This document shows, in pieces, positions 12,338 through 21,703 of a stretch of 64,000 nucleotides of DNA (within the stretch, counting starts at the first letter, position 1; every line of letters starts with the position of its first letter). The position numbers and the translations under genes are program-made. Location: NCBI RefSeq assembly GCF_011745145.1, contig NZ_CP050191.1:1912984-1976983 (forward strand). The letters run 5' to 3'. Source of the DNA: Mycobacterium sp. DL440 (lineage in GTDB: Bacteria > Actinomycetota > Actinomycetes > Mycobacteriales > Mycobacteriaceae). Under the pieces are notes generated by a model, which did no database searches, was not told where the DNA came from, and was given only the letters and a program-made list of their open reading frames with translations.

Positions 12338-14401
12338 GTGCCCGATCCAGCGACGTACCGGCCGGCGCCCGGATCGATACCAGTGGAACCGGGCGTGTAC
12401 CGGTTCCGGGACCCGCACGGCCGGGTCATCTATGTCGGCAAGGCCAAGAGCCTGCGCAGCAGGCTGACGTCGTACTTCGCCGACATTGCGAGCCTGGCGC
12501 CGCGCACCCGGCAGATGGTGATGACGGCGGGCAGTGTCGAGTGGACCGTGGTCACCACGGAGGTCGAGGCACTCCAGTTGGAGTACAACTGGATCAAGGA
12601 GTTCGATCCACGCTTCAACATCCGCTACCGCGACGACAAGACGTACCCGGTGCTGGCGGTGACGCTCAACGAGGAGTACCCGCGACTGATGGTCTACCGC
12701 GGGCCACGGCGCAAGGGCGTGCGGTACTTCGGCCCGTATTCGCATGCCTGGGCCATCCGCGAGACACTCGACCTGCTGACCCGCGTTTTTCCGGCCAGGA
12801 CCTGTTCGGCGGGAGTGTTCAAGCGGCACAGGCAGATCGACCGTCCGTGCCTGCTCGGCTACATCGACAAATGTTCGGCCCCGTGCGTCGGTCGGGTCAG
12901 CGCCGAGGAACACCGGCGGATCGTGCTCGACTTCTGCGACTTCCTGGCCGGCAAGACCGACCGGCTGGCCCGCGACATGGAACAGCAGATGATGGCCGCC
13001 GCCGAGGATCTGGATTTCGAGCGGGCCGCCAGGCTGCGCGATGACATCGCGGCGCTCAAGCGTGCGCTGGAGAAGCAGGCCGTGGTGCTCGGTGACGGCA
13101 CGGATGCCGACGTGGTGGCGTTCGCCGACGACGATCTTGAGGCGGCCGTGCAGGTGTTCCACGTACGCGGGGGCCGGGTGCGCGGCCAGCGCGGCTGGAT
13201 CGTCGAGAAGTCCGGTGACCCAGAGCAATCCGGACAGGAGCATCTCGTCGAGCAGTTCCTCACCCAGTTCTACGGCGAGCAGGCCGAGCTGGGCGGCGCG
13301 GCCGACGAGGCCACCAACCCGGTGCCCCGTGAGGTTCTGGTGCCGGTGCTTCCGCCGAATGCCGACGAACTGGCGGCATGGCTGTCGGGTCTTCGTGGAT
13401 CGCGGGTGAGCCTGCGGGTGCCGGTGCGCGGCGACAAACGCACACTGGCGGAGACCGTCCAACGCAATGCGCGCGAGGCACTGGCCCAGCACAAGCTCAA
13501 GCGGGCCGGCGACTTCAACGCGAGATCGGAAGCGTTGCAGAGTATTCAGGATTCGCTGGGGCTGGCGGATGCGCCACTGCGGATCGAATGCGTGGATATC
13601 AGCCACGTGCAGGGCACCGATGTGGTGGCCTCACTGGTGGTGTTCGAAGATGGGCTGCCCCGCAAGTCGGACTACCGGCACTACGCCATCCGTGAGGCCG
13701 CCGGTGAGGGCCGCTCCGACGACGTCGCCTCGATCGCCGAGGTGACGCGACGCCGTTTCCTGCGGCACGTGAGCGATGCGCAGCCCGACCCGGCTGCCGA
13801 GCAGCGTCCGCGCCGGTTCGCCTATCCGCCCAATCTGTTCGTGGTGGACGGCGGTGCCCCTCAGGTCAACGCGGCGGCCGCGGTGCTCGACGAACTGGGT
13901 GTCACCGATGTCGCGGTGATCGGACTGGCGAAACGCCTCGAGGAGGTGTGGGTGCCCGCTGAAGAAGGGTTGGCGCCTGAACCGATTATTCTCCCGCGAA
14001 ACAGCGAGGGGCTTTATCTGTTGCAGCGCGTGCGCGACGAGGCACACCGGTTCGCGATCAGCTACCACCGCAGCAAGCGGTCCAAGCGGATGACCGCGTC
14101 GGCCCTCGACTCGGTGCGCGGGTTGGGCGAACAGCGTCGCAAGGCGCTGGTGACGCATTTCGGCTCGGTGGCGCGGCTCAAGGAAGCGTCGGTCGAGGAG
14201 ATCACCGCGGTGCCGGGGATCGGGGTGGCGACGGCGAGGGCGGTCCTGGCTGCGCTCGGCGGCGAGCCGCCAATCGGGCACGGCGGCGAGCCACCGGCCG
14301 TCGAAAACGGTGACCCGCGAAGTGAGAACAGCGCCGGACTGGGCGATTCAGGGACGCCCGCAACGGTTATCGAGGATGATCGACGCAGGGTGTCGGGATG
14401 A
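12338..14401 (+). CDS. uvrC: Excinuclease ABC subunit C
   Basis: UvrC makes both incisions around a lesion in nucleotide excision repair with UvrA and UvrB. The 687-residue product has the N-terminal GIY-YIG nuclease ([30 protein letters not shown], about residues 10-45), a cysteine cluster ([32 protein letters not shown]), the UVR helix pair ([20 protein letters not shown]), the RNase H-like second nuclease ([23 protein letters not shown]) and tandem helix-hairpin-helix motifs near the end ([18 protein letters not shown]). The last 45 residues after these motifs are low-complexity. It starts with GTG and is divergent from ggt. Confidence 0.96.
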   Translation: MPDPATYRPAPGSIPVEPGVYRFRDPHGRVIYVGKAKSLRSRLTSYFADIASLAPRTRQMVMTAGSVEWTVVTTEVEALQLEYNWIKEFDPRFNIRYRDDKTYPVLAVTLNEEYPRLMVYRGPRRKGVRYFGPYSHAWAIRETLDLLTRVFPARTCSAGVFKRHRQIDRPCLLGYIDKCSAPCVGRVSAEEHRRIVLDFCDFLAGKTDRLARDMEQQMMAAAEDLDFERAARLRDDIAALKRALEKQAVVLGDGTDADVVAFADDDLEAAVQVFHVRGGRVRGQRGWIVEKSGDPEQSGQEHLVEQFLTQFYGEQAELGGAADEATNPVPREVLVPVLPPNADELAAWLSGLRGSRVSLRVPVRGDKRTLAETVQRNAREALAQHKLKRAGDFNARSEALQSIQDSLGLADAPLRIECVDISHVQGTDVVASLVVFEDGLPRKSDYRHYAIREAAGEGRSDDVASIAEVTRRRFLRHVSDAQPDPAAEQRPRRFAYPPNLFVVDGGAPQVNAAAAVLDELGVTDVAVIGLAKRLEEVWVPAEEGLAPEPIILPRNSEGLYLLQRVRDEAHRFAISYHRSKRSKRMTASALDSVRGLGEQRRKALVTHFGSVARLKEASVEEITAVPGIGVATARAVLAALGGEPPIGHGGEPPAVENGDPRSENSAGLGDSGTPATVIEDDRRRVSG

Positions 14402-14438
14402 CAGGTAACGGGGATATGAGCAGCCAGGCGGATCGCGC

Positions 14439-15353
14439 ATGAACGAACATCTGCGCGAGGGCGGCATCGTTAGTGGTGCGGACGCGGATTCGGGGATCGA
14501 CGTGGTGCTGGTCACCGGCCTGTCGGGGGCCGGGCGCGGCACGGCCGCCAAGGTGTTGGAGGACCTCGGCTGGTATGTCGCCGACAATCTGCCGCCCGAG
14601 CTGATCGCCCGCATGGTCGAGTTGGGGTTGGCCGCCGGATCGCGGATCACCCAGCTGGCCGTGGTGATGGATGTGCGGTCGCGTGGTTTCACCGGTGATC
14701 TCGATTGGGTGCGCAACGAATTGGCGGCACGGAGCATCACCCCGCGGGTGCTGTTCCTGGAGGCGTCCGACGACATTCTGGTGCGCCGCTATGAGCAGAA
14801 CCGTCGCAGTCACCCGCTGCAGGGCACGCAGACCCTGGCCGAGGGAATCGCCGCCGAGCGCGCGTTGCTGGCGCCCGTGCGCGCGGCGGCCGACCTGGTG
14901 ATCGACACGTCTGCGCTCCCGGTGCCGGCGTTACGTGAGAGCATCGAGCGTGCGTTCGGCGGCGAGACGGTCGCCTACACGAATGTCACCGTGGAGTCTT
15001 TCGGTTACAAGTACGGCCTGCCGATGGACGCGGACACCGTGATGGATGTGCGGTTCCTGCCGAACCCGCACTGGGTCGACGAGTTGCGGCCGCACAGCGG
15101 TCAGCACCCGGACGTGCGTGACTACGTACTGGGCCAACCGGGGGCCAGAGAATTTCTCGACACCTACCATCGTCTGTTGGACGTGGTGATCGCCGGTTAC
15201 CGCCGGGAGGGGAAGCGTTATATGACGGTCGCCATCGGGTGCACCGGCGGCAAACATCGCAGCGTGGCGATGGCCGAGGCGCTGGCGGAGCGGTTGCAGG
15301 GTGGTGACGGGCTCACCGTTCACGTGCTGCATCGGGATCTGGGTCGCGAATGA
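14439..15353 (+). CDS. rapZ: RapZ/YvcJ nucleotide-binding protein
   Basis: The 304-residue product has a P-loop (VTGLSGAGRGTAAKVLEDLGW, about residues 24-44) and the C-terminal RapZ signature DVRFLPNPHWV plus GCTGGKHRSVAMAEAL. In E. coli RapZ directs decay of the small RNA GlmZ and so controls amino sugar synthesis; in Gram-positives YvcJ hydrolyses GTP and its target is unknown. In actinobacteria the GlmZ partner is not known, so only the family assignment is safe. It overlaps yvcK by 4 bases and forms the conserved rapZ-yvcK-whiA cluster, 37 bases after uvrC. Confidence 0.93.
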   Translation: MNEHLREGGIVSGADADSGIDVVLVTGLSGAGRGTAAKVLEDLGWYVADNLPPELIARMVELGLAAGSRITQLAVVMDVRSRGFTGDLDWVRNELAARSITPRVLFLEASDDILVRRYEQNRRSHPLQGTQTLAEGIAAERALLAPVRAAADLVIDTSALPVPALRESIERAFGGETVAYTNVTVESFGYKYGLPMDADTVMDVRFLPNPHWVDELRPHSGQHPDVRDYVLGQPGAREFLDTYHRLLDVVIAGYRREGKRYMTVAIGCTGGKHRSVAMAEALAERLQGGDGLTVHVLHRDLGRE

Positions 15354-16411
15354 CCCCGCGCATCGTCGCCCTCGGTGGGGGGCACGGGTTGTACGCCACC
15401 TTGTCCGCGGCTCGGCGGCTCAGCCCGCACGTGACGGCCGTGGTGACGGTTGCCGACGACGGCGGCTCCTCGGGGCGGCTGCGCAGCGAACTCGATGTGG
15501 TACCGCCCGGTGACCTGCGAATGGCTTTGGCGGCCTTGGCTTCTGACAGTCCGCACGGCCGGTTGTGGGCGACGATCATTCAGCACCGGTTCGGTGGTAG
15601 CGGCGCGCTTGCCGGTCATCCGATCGGCAATCTGGTGTTGGCGGGCCTCAGCGAGGTACTGGCCGACCCCGTCGCTGCGCTCGACGAGCTCGGACGGATT
15701 CTGGGGGTGAAGGGCCGGGTCCTGCCGATGTGTCCGATCGCCTTGCAGATCGAAGCCGATGTTGCGGGTCTGGAGTCCGATCCTCGGATGAGCCGGGTGA
15801 TCCGCGGTCAGGTAGCGGTCGCCACCACGGTGGGCAAGGTGCGGAGGGTGCGGTTGCTGCCCGGGGATCCGCCGGCCACCCGGCAGGCGGTGGACGCCAT
15901 CATGAGTGCCGATCTCGTGGTGCTCGGACCGGGGTCGTGGTTCACCAGTGTGATCCCGCACGTATTGGTGCCGCAGTTGGCGGCGGCATTGCGAGCGACG
16001 ACGGCGCGGCGTGCACTCGTGTTGAATCTGGCTGCAGAGCCGGGCGAAACGGCGGGGTTCTCGGCTGAGCGTCACATCCACGTTCTGGCCCAGCATGCGC
16101 CGGACTTCAGCGTGCATGACATCATCGTCGATGCCAGCCGAGTGCCGAGCGACCGTGAACGGGAGCAACTCAGCCGCACAGCCAACATCCTCAATGCCCG
16201 CGTTGAGTTTGCTGACGTGTCCAGACCTGGTACACCTTTACATGACCCGGCGAAGTTGGCCGCGGTGTTGGAGGGGGTCCGGTTGCGCGCGACAGGGCCC
16301 GGTCGGGCAGTGCAGGAGTCCACCGTTCCCACGCCCGCTGCGAGGTCGGTCGACGTGGCGCACCAGGAGCCGGCGCCGAACACACCGAGAGGGGACGATC
16401 CGTGGCGATGA
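15350..16411 (+). CDS. yvcK: YvcK/CuvA family protein (gluconeogenesis factor)
   Basis: The 353-residue product opens with the nucleotide-sugar binding motif [20 protein letters not shown] and contains [14 protein letters not shown] and [16 protein letters not shown], typical of YvcK/CofD-like proteins. The family is needed for growth on gluconeogenic carbon and for cell wall homeostasis; the mycobacterial member CuvA is linked to peptidoglycan synthesis and binds UDP-sugars. It overlaps rapZ upstream and whiA downstream. The C-terminal 40 residues are proline- and alanine-rich and probably disordered. Confidence 0.92.
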   Translation: MTPRIVALGGGHGLYATLSAARRLSPHVTAVVTVADDGGSSGRLRSELDVVPPGDLRMALAALASDSPHGRLWATIIQHRFGGSGALAGHPIGNLVLAGLSEVLADPVAALDELGRILGVKGRVLPMCPIALQIEADVAGLESDPRMSRVIRGQVAVATTVGKVRRVRLLPGDPPATRQAVDAIMSADLVVLGPGSWFTSVIPHVLVPQLAAALRATTARRALVLNLAAEPGETAGFSAERHIHVLAQHAPDFSVHDIIVDASRVPSDREREQLSRTANILNARVEFADVSRPGTPLHDPAKLAAVLEGVRLRATGPGRAVQESTVPTPAARSVDVAHQEPAPNTPRGDDPWR

Positions 16412-17385
16412 CAGCCGAAGTCAAGGACGAGCTGAGCCGCCTGGTAGTCAACTCGGTGAGCGCTCGCCGGGCGGAGGTGGCGTCGTTGTTGCGTTTTGCC
16501 GGCGGCCTGCACATCGTGGCGGGCCGGGTGGTGGTGGAAGCCGAGGTGGACCTCGGGATCATCGCGCGCCGTCTGCGCAAGGACATTTACGACCTGTACG
16601 GGTACAACGCGGTGGTGCACGTGCTGTCGGCCAGTGGAATCCGGAAGAACACCCGCTATGTCGTGCGAGTGGCTGCCGATGGAGAAGCCCTGGCCCGACA
16701 GACGGGACTGCTCGACCTTCGTGGACGCCCGGTGCGTGGCCTGCCTGCGCAGGTGGTCGGTGGCAGCGTCGGTGACGCCGAGGCCGCGTGGCGCGGGGCA
16801 TTCCTGGCGCACGGATCGTTGACCGAGCCGGGACGCTCGTCGGCGCTCGAGGTCAGTTGCCCCGGCCCGGAGGCGGCCCTGGCGCTGGTCGGTGCGGCCC
16901 GGCGGCTCGGAGTCAGTGCCAAGGCCCGTGAGGTGCGTGGCGCTGACCGGGTGGTGGTGCGCGACGGCGAGGCGATCGGCGCGTTGTTGACCCGGATGGG
17001 CGCGCAGGACACGCGGTTGACGTGGGAGGAACGGCGCATGCGCCGCGAGGTCCGGGCCACCGCCAACCGCCTGGCCAACTTCGACGATGCGAACCTGCGC
17101 CGGTCGGCGCGTGCCGCGGTGGCTGCGGCTGCCCGGGTGGAGCGTGCGCTGGACATCCTGGGTGACGGGGTGCCTGATCACCTGGCTGCGGCGGGCAAGC
17201 TGCGGGTCGAGCACCGGCAGGCATCGCTCGAGGAGCTCGGTCGGCTGGCCGATCCGCCGATGACGAAAGATGCGGTGGCCGGCCGTATCCGGCGCCTGCT
17301 CTCGATGGCCGATCGCAAGGCCAAGCAGGAAGGGCTGCCCGACACCGAGTCGGCGGTGACTGCGGACCTGCTCGACGACGCCTGA
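16402..17385 (+). CDS. whiA: WhiA sporulation/division regulator
   Basis: WhiA combines a degenerate LAGLIDADG homing-endonuclease fold with a C-terminal helix-turn-helix ([33 protein letters not shown]) and in Streptomyces activates cell division genes; in mycobacteria its regulon is less clear. Product is 327 residues from GTG 16402, or 325 from ATG 16408. The GTG sits about 7 bases after GAGAGGGG, the better ribosome-binding distance, while the ATG matches the shorter M. tuberculosis protein. It overlaps the end of yvcK by 10 bases, so the rapZ-yvcK-whiA genes are coupled. Confidence 0.95.
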   Translation: MAMTAEVKDELSRLVVNSVSARRAEVASLLRFAGGLHIVAGRVVVEAEVDLGIIARRLRKDIYDLYGYNAVVHVLSASGIRKNTRYVVRVAADGEALARQTGLLDLRGRPVRGLPAQVVGGSVGDAEAAWRGAFLAHGSLTEPGRSSALEVSCPGPEAALALVGAARRLGVSAKAREVRGADRVVVRDGEAIGALLTRMGAQDTRLTWEERRMRREVRATANRLANFDDANLRRSARAAVAAAARVERALDILGDGVPDHLAAAGKLRVEHRQASLEELGRLADPPMTKDAVAGRIRRLLSMADRKAKQEGLPDTESAVTADLLDDA

Positions 17386-17388
17386 CCC

Positions 17389-18152
17389 CTATTTCATGTG
17401 ACTCCGGCGTCTGATGTCCGTGATGAGCAGCGGATTAGACCCGGCCATCGTCTCGAGCATGTGATGTGTGCCGTCCACGCCGTTGCCCAGTGATTGTGCG
17501 GCAGCGACGGTGTCGGCGGTAACGCCCACCAGCTGCACAAAGCGCAGGAGGCCGAATCCGGTATCGATCTGGGTACGTCGAGCGCATCTCTGCCGCTGAA
17601 AACCAGGTCGCCGAGCCGCTGCAGCAGGAGCACAGCCCAGGTCGGCACTTGCGGTGCCAGTGGTTCGGTGAGGTCGATGTCGGCGGCAACCCGAAAGGTC
17701 CATTCAAAGTCTGCCCAGGTGTCGTGCTCGTCAGAAGTTGGGTCGGAATCGAACACGTTGGAGAACCCGTACGTCACCAGGTGCCAGTGAGGTTGCGCGG
17801 CTGAAGTATTCGGGTGGGCCGTGATACCCCAGATTCCGTCGCCGGGAAGACGGGCGTCGGTGCGGCCGAAATGAGGTGCGGCGCCGTCAATTCCCGGGTA
17901 GAGCCGTGCGAATGCGGCATCGATGGCATCCCAGCCGGGAGCCGAATCCGCGGACGTGGGTGTCACCGCTGCCTCGTTGAGGCCGGCAGAGCCCTCGTCG
18001 CTTGCGGTGGCCGCAGATTGATCGAAACGTTCGCCATGCGGCTTGGAGGACAGCAGGGCGAAGGCGATCTGGAATACGAATCCGATGTAGGGCAACACGG
18101 TTAGCAGGGACAGCCAGCCGGACCGGTCGGCGTCGTGGAGTCTTCGGACCAA
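17389..18152 (-). pseudogene. Decayed DUF805-SUFU fusion gene
   Basis: Read right to left, the frame begins inside a DUF805 domain (VRRLHDADRSGWLSLLTVLPYIGFVFQ) whose first part is missing: upstream sequence in this frame reaches a stop with no usable start. After a linker comes a suppressor-of-fused (SUFU) domain: GWDAIDAAFARLYPG and HLVTYGFSNVFDSD. At 17570-17574 the frame breaks. The first frame runs into unrelated residues (DVPRSIP), while the adjacent frame continues the domain through LLRFVQLVGVTADTVAAAQSLGNG to NPLLITDIRRRS and stops at 17389. Adding one C to the CCC run (top strand GGG, 17571-17573) would restore it. It lacks both a complete N-terminus and an intact frame, hence pseudogene; a sequencing error could explain the indel but not the missing start. 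Confidence 0.75.
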
Positions 18153-18179
18153 CAGTGCCCAGCTGCCGAGGCCTTCGGT

Positions 18180-18209
18180 AATTTCGGATAGTAACCACTA
18201 TCCGAAATT
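18180..18209 (+). promoter_or_regulatory. TetR operator: perfect 13-bp inverted repeat
   Basis: AATTTCGGATAGT at 18180-18192 is the exact reverse complement of ACTATCCGAAATT at 18197-18209, with spacer AACC. A third half-site copy, ACTATCTGAAA at 18223-18233 (10 of 11 matches), lies 2 bases before the tetR ATG and overlaps a TANNNT element (TACTAT, 18222-18227). The inverted repeat then covers the region where a -35 would be. This looks like the binding site for the TetR protein encoded next to it, giving autoregulation of the tetR-desaturase pair. Confidence 0.8.
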
Positions 18210-18234
18210 CCAAATAACGACTACTATCTGAAAC

Positions 18235-18876
18235 ATGGCTGACGATCGAAGTGCCAAGGACCCGGCGGTACGGCTGACACGAGCCGAGAATCAGGCCCGG
18301 ACCCGGGCGGCGCTGCTGGACGCGGCCGCCCAGACCTGCGCCCGGAAGGGCTACGCCGCGGCGTCGGTGGATGAGATCGCCGCGGCAGCGGGGTACTCGG
18401 TCGGGGCCGTCTATTCCAACTTCTCCAGCAAGGAGCAGCTGTTCTCCGAGCTGATGAATGAACGTGCCTCCGGTCGGCTCGACCAGGTGGTGCAGACCAT
18501 CTCCGAGGACACCGACGGGGGGCCGCTGACCGCCCTGGGCCGGGTGCTCGTCGAGATCGCCGACAACGACATCGAGTTCGAGGCGATCCAGGCTGAATTC
18601 TGGCTGCACGCCGTGCGCAATCCCGACGCCATGCAGATTCTGCGGGGCCGGTCGGCCCGCACGCTGGCAGCATTGCGCGAGATTCTCGCCGACGCGCTGG
18701 AGCGCAACAACATTGACGACAACGTCTCGGTGGACGGATTCGCCGTGGTGGTTCTGGCGCTGTTCCAGGGGCTGATCCGGCAGCGGCGAATCGACCCGGA
18801 CCGGGTACCCACCGAACTTTTCGGCCAGGCGCTGACCTGGCAGCTGGCCGGTATGCCCAAGCAAGGCAAGAGGTAA
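18235..18876 (+). CDS. TetR/AcrR family transcriptional regulator
   Basis: The 213-residue product has the TetR helix-turn-helix at residues 20-70: TRAALLDAAAQTCARKGYAAASVDEIAAAAGYSVGAVYSNFSSKEQLFSEL. The C-terminal ligand-binding part has no assignable ligand. It starts with ATG directly after a perfect inverted-repeat operator; the close -10-like element suggests a leaderless or nearly leaderless mRNA. The sterol-desaturase-like gene begins 6 bases after its stop, so that enzyme is its most likely target besides itself. The ligand could be a lipid or sterol-related molecule, but that is inference from the neighbour. Confidence 0.9.
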   Translation: MADDRSAKDPAVRLTRAENQARTRAALLDAAAQTCARKGYAAASVDEIAAAAGYSVGAVYSNFSSKEQLFSELMNERASGRLDQVVQTISEDTDGGPLTALGRVLVEIADNDIEFEAIQAEFWLHAVRNPDAMQILRGRSARTLAALREILADALERNNIDDNVSVDGFAVVVLALFQGLIRQRRIDPDRVPTELFGQALTWQLAGMPKQGKR

Positions 18877-18882
18877 CCCCGC

Positions 18883-19797
18883 ATGGATCCACTGCGCATC
18901 GGGCTCTACGCGATGCCTGCCTTCTTCGTCCTGATGGCGGTCGAATTCCTCAGCTACCGCTTCGAGAAGGACGACGATTCCGCCCGGCCCCGGGCCGGGA
19001 TCTCCTGGCGGGACAGCGCCACGAACCTCTCGATCTATGTGCTGGGCTTCATCCTGCGACCGCTGGACAAATTCATCGCGGTGCCGATGGTCGCGATCGC
19101 CGCATCCGTGACGCCACTGCACCTCTCGGCATCGCACTGGTGGGTCTGGGTGCTGGCCATCGTGCTGGCCGACCTGGCCTACTACCTCCAACACCGGATG
19201 TCGCATCGCATCCGGATGTTCTGGGCCGCGCACAACGTGCACCACTCGAGCCAGCACTTCAACCTGTCCACGGCCGTGCGGTTGTCCTGGCTGATCCCCG
19301 GCTCGTTCCTGGCCACCATCGGTTACGTGGGGCTGGCGCTGATCGGCATCCCGGCCTGGCTGGTCTTCCTGTCCCAGGCGATCGTGCTGCTCTACCAGTT
19401 CCCGATCCACACCGAGCGCATCGACCGGTTGCCCCGCGCGATCGAGTACGTGTTCAACACGCCGTCGCACCATCGCGTGCATCACGGCGCCAACAATCCA
19501 TACCTCGACAAGAACTACGCCGGCATCTTCATCCTGTGGGACCGGATGTTCGGCACCTTCGTCGCCGAGGGTGAACCGGTCCGCTATGGCCTCACCAAGA
19601 ACATCGACACCCACAACCCGATCAAGGTGAACTACCACGAGTTCGTCGCCATGGTCGGCGACGTGTGGCGGGCGCGGACCTGGCGCGGCCGGCTCGGCTA
19701 CCTGTTCGGCCCGCCCGGGTGGAGTGAGAACGCCGATGCCGCAACGACTATCGAGCGCAAGGTGCAGACGGTGTCGGCTCAGGCCGCGGCCGGCTAG
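18883..19797 (+). CDS. Sterol desaturase / fatty acid hydroxylase family membrane enzyme
   Basis: The 304-residue product is a di-iron membrane oxygenase with the conserved histidine clusters HRMSH (about residue 104), HNVHH (about residue 115) and HHRVHH (about residue 193), spread between hydrophobic helices. The family hydroxylates or desaturates lipids, sterols or ether lipids; the substrate cannot be read from the sequence. It is in an operon with the preceding TetR gene (6-base gap). Catalytic histidines look intact. Confidence 0.88.
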   Translation: MDPLRIGLYAMPAFFVLMAVEFLSYRFEKDDDSARPRAGISWRDSATNLSIYVLGFILRPLDKFIAVPMVAIAASVTPLHLSASHWWVWVLAIVLADLAYYLQHRMSHRIRMFWAAHNVHHSSQHFNLSTAVRLSWLIPGSFLATIGYVGLALIGIPAWLVFLSQAIVLLYQFPIHTERIDRLPRAIEYVFNTPSHHRVHHGANNPYLDKNYAGIFILWDRMFGTFVAEGEPVRYGLTKNIDTHNPIKVNYHEFVAMVGDVWRARTWRGRLGYLFGPPGWSENADAATTIERKVQTVSAQAAAG

Positions 19798-19927
19798 GGG
19801 CATCGGCGTCCGTCGTTGCCCATACTCACCGGGCAGTCGGCGTTGAGTCACTCCGCCGTCATCGTGACGTTGTACTGTGTGGCGACAAACTTCGACGTCA
19901 ACACCAACAATCGAGGCTGCGCTCGCG

Positions 19928-21703
19928 ATGAGACTGATTCTTGAGCTGATCCGTCCGTACCGGTTTCAGATCGCCGGAATCTTTGCGGTGCTGCTGGTGC
20001 AGATCGCCACGGGCCTGGCCGCGCCCTGGCCGTTGAAGGTTGTGCTGGACAGCGTCGTCGGCCACCATCCGCTGCCGGGATGGCTGCACGGTCTGCTGCA
20101 GCCGGTGCTGGGTGGCGAAGGCAAGATGCACATCGCCGGTCTCGCCGCGATCATGGTCCTCGTCATCGCCGTGGTGGCAGCGATCGCGTCGTATGTCTCC
20201 AACTACCTGACCGAAACGGTCGGCCAGCGCATCGGCAACGACCTGCGCACCCGCGCCTACCACCACCTGCAGCAGTTGTCCCTCAACTACTTCGACACCC
20301 ACCGCGTCGGTCCCATCTTGAGCACGCTCACCGACGACGTCGACACCATCCAGGGCTTCGCGTCGTCCTCGACCCTGGGGATCGCCACCGATCTGCTGAC
20401 CATCGTGGGCATGTTGGCCATGATGTTGTGGCTGCAGTGGGACTTCACGCTGATCGCGCTCGCCGTGGCGCCTCTTCTGCTGTTGTTCGTGTCCCGGATC
20501 CGTAAGGCCGTCAAGGCGGCGACCCACGAAGTGCGCAGACGGGAATCCGACATCGTCGCGGTCGCGGAGGAGGGCCTGCAGTCCATCCGCGTGGTCAAGG
20601 CGTTCGATCGCGAGGACATGCAGGAGCGTGAGTTGGCGATGGCCGGCCAGCAGGCCGTCGATGCCGCGCTCAACGCTCGGCGCGTGAAATCGGTGGTGTC
20701 ACCGATCGTCGGCGTTGTGGTGGCCGCTTGTACCGCGGTGGTGTTGTGGCGGGGGTCGGCGCTCATCCTCGCGGGAGCGATGACGGCGGGCACGCTGACC
20801 GTGTTCATCTCGTACCTCGCGTCGTTCTTCAAACCCGTACAGGATCTGGCCAAACTCACCAACACCATCGCGATGGCCTCGGTGGGGGTGGATCGCGTCA
20901 ACGCCCTGCTCACCGCGGAGACGTCGGTCGAGGAAAAGCCTGACGCGATCGATGCGCCGCGCATCAAGGGTGCGATCAGCTTCGAGCGGGTGGCGTTCAG
21001 CTACGACAGCGCGACGCCCGTCCTGCGCGATGTCACCTTCGAGGTGGAACCGGGCCAGCTCGTCGGTGTCGTCGGGCACACCGGAAGCGGCAAATCCAGT
21101 CTGGTCAGCCTGATTCCGCGATTCTACGACCCGAGCATGGGCACCGTCCGCGTCGACGGAGTCGATCTGCGCGACTACAAACTCCACGAACTCCGCCGCC
21201 AGATCGCCTACGTATTGCAGGACACGGTCCTGTTCCGGGGCACCATCCGTGACAACATCGCCTTCGGTCGGCCCGACGCCGACCATGACGAGATCGTCGA
21301 GATGGCCAAACTGGCCAATGCCCACGAGTTCATCTCCGAGATGCCGCAGGGCTACGACAGCCCGGTCGGCGAGCGCGGCCTCACCCTCTCGGGCGGTCAG
21401 CGTCAGCGCATCGGCATCGCCCGTGCCCTCATCCGGGACAGCCCGATCCTCATCCTCGACGAACCGACCGCGGCCCTCGACGCGGAGTCCGAGCGCCTGG
21501 TGATGTCCGCGCTGCAGCGATTGATGAAGGACCGCACAGTCATCACGATTGCCCACCGGCTCAGCACAATTCGTGACGCGAACAAGATCGTCGTGCTCGA
21601 GGAGGGCCGGGTTGTCGAACAGGGCACGCACAGCGCGTTACTGACCGCGGGCGGCAGATATGCCGACCTGCACCGCATCCAATACGAGGACGAGCCATCG
21701 TGA
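19928..21703 (+). CDS. ABC exporter, fused permease and ATPase
   Basis: The 591-residue half-transporter has six predicted helices in the first 310 residues and a C-terminal ATPase with Walker A VGHTGSGKSS, signature LSGGQRQR, Walker B ILILDEPT and switch histidine IAHRLST, all intact. Members homodimerise and export lipids, peptides or drugs. ATG at 19928 gives a standard start (MRLILELIRPYRFQIAG); an upstream in-frame GTG at 19877 is less likely. Its stop overlaps the GTG of the phospholipase-D-like gene, so the two are coupled. Substrate unknown. Confidence 0.92.
   Translation: MRLILELIRPYRFQIAGIFAVLLVQIATGLAAPWPLKVVLDSVVGHHPLPGWLHGLLQPVLGGEGKMHIAGLAAIMVLVIAVVAAIASYVSNYLTETVGQRIGNDLRTRAYHHLQQLSLNYFDTHRVGPILSTLTDDVDTIQGFASSSTLGIATDLLTIVGMLAMMLWLQWDFTLIALAVAPLLLLFVSRIRKAVKAATHEVRRRESDIVAVAEEGLQSIRVVKAFDREDMQERELAMAGQQAVDAALNARRVKSVVSPIVGVVVAACTAVVLWRGSALILAGAMTAGTLTVFISYLASFFKPVQDLAKLTNTIAMASVGVDRVNALLTAETSVEEKPDAIDAPRIKGAISFERVAFSYDSATPVLRDVTFEVEPGQLVGVVGHTGSGKSSLVSLIPRFYDPSMGTVRVDGVDLRDYKLHELRRQIAYVLQDTVLFRGTIRDNIAFGRPDADHDEIVEMAKLANAHEFISEMPQGYDSPVGERGLTLSGGQRQRIGIARALIRDSPILILDEPTAALDAESERLVMSALQRLMKDRTVITIAHRLSTIRDANKIVVLEEGRVVEQGTHSALLTAGGRYADLHRIQYEDEPS

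Noticed and set aside
17887..19851. An open frame of 654 codons on the minus strand across the tetR and desaturase genes
   Set aside because: It runs antisense to two genes with clear motifs and through the palindromic operator; the composition is typical of high-GC antisense frames.
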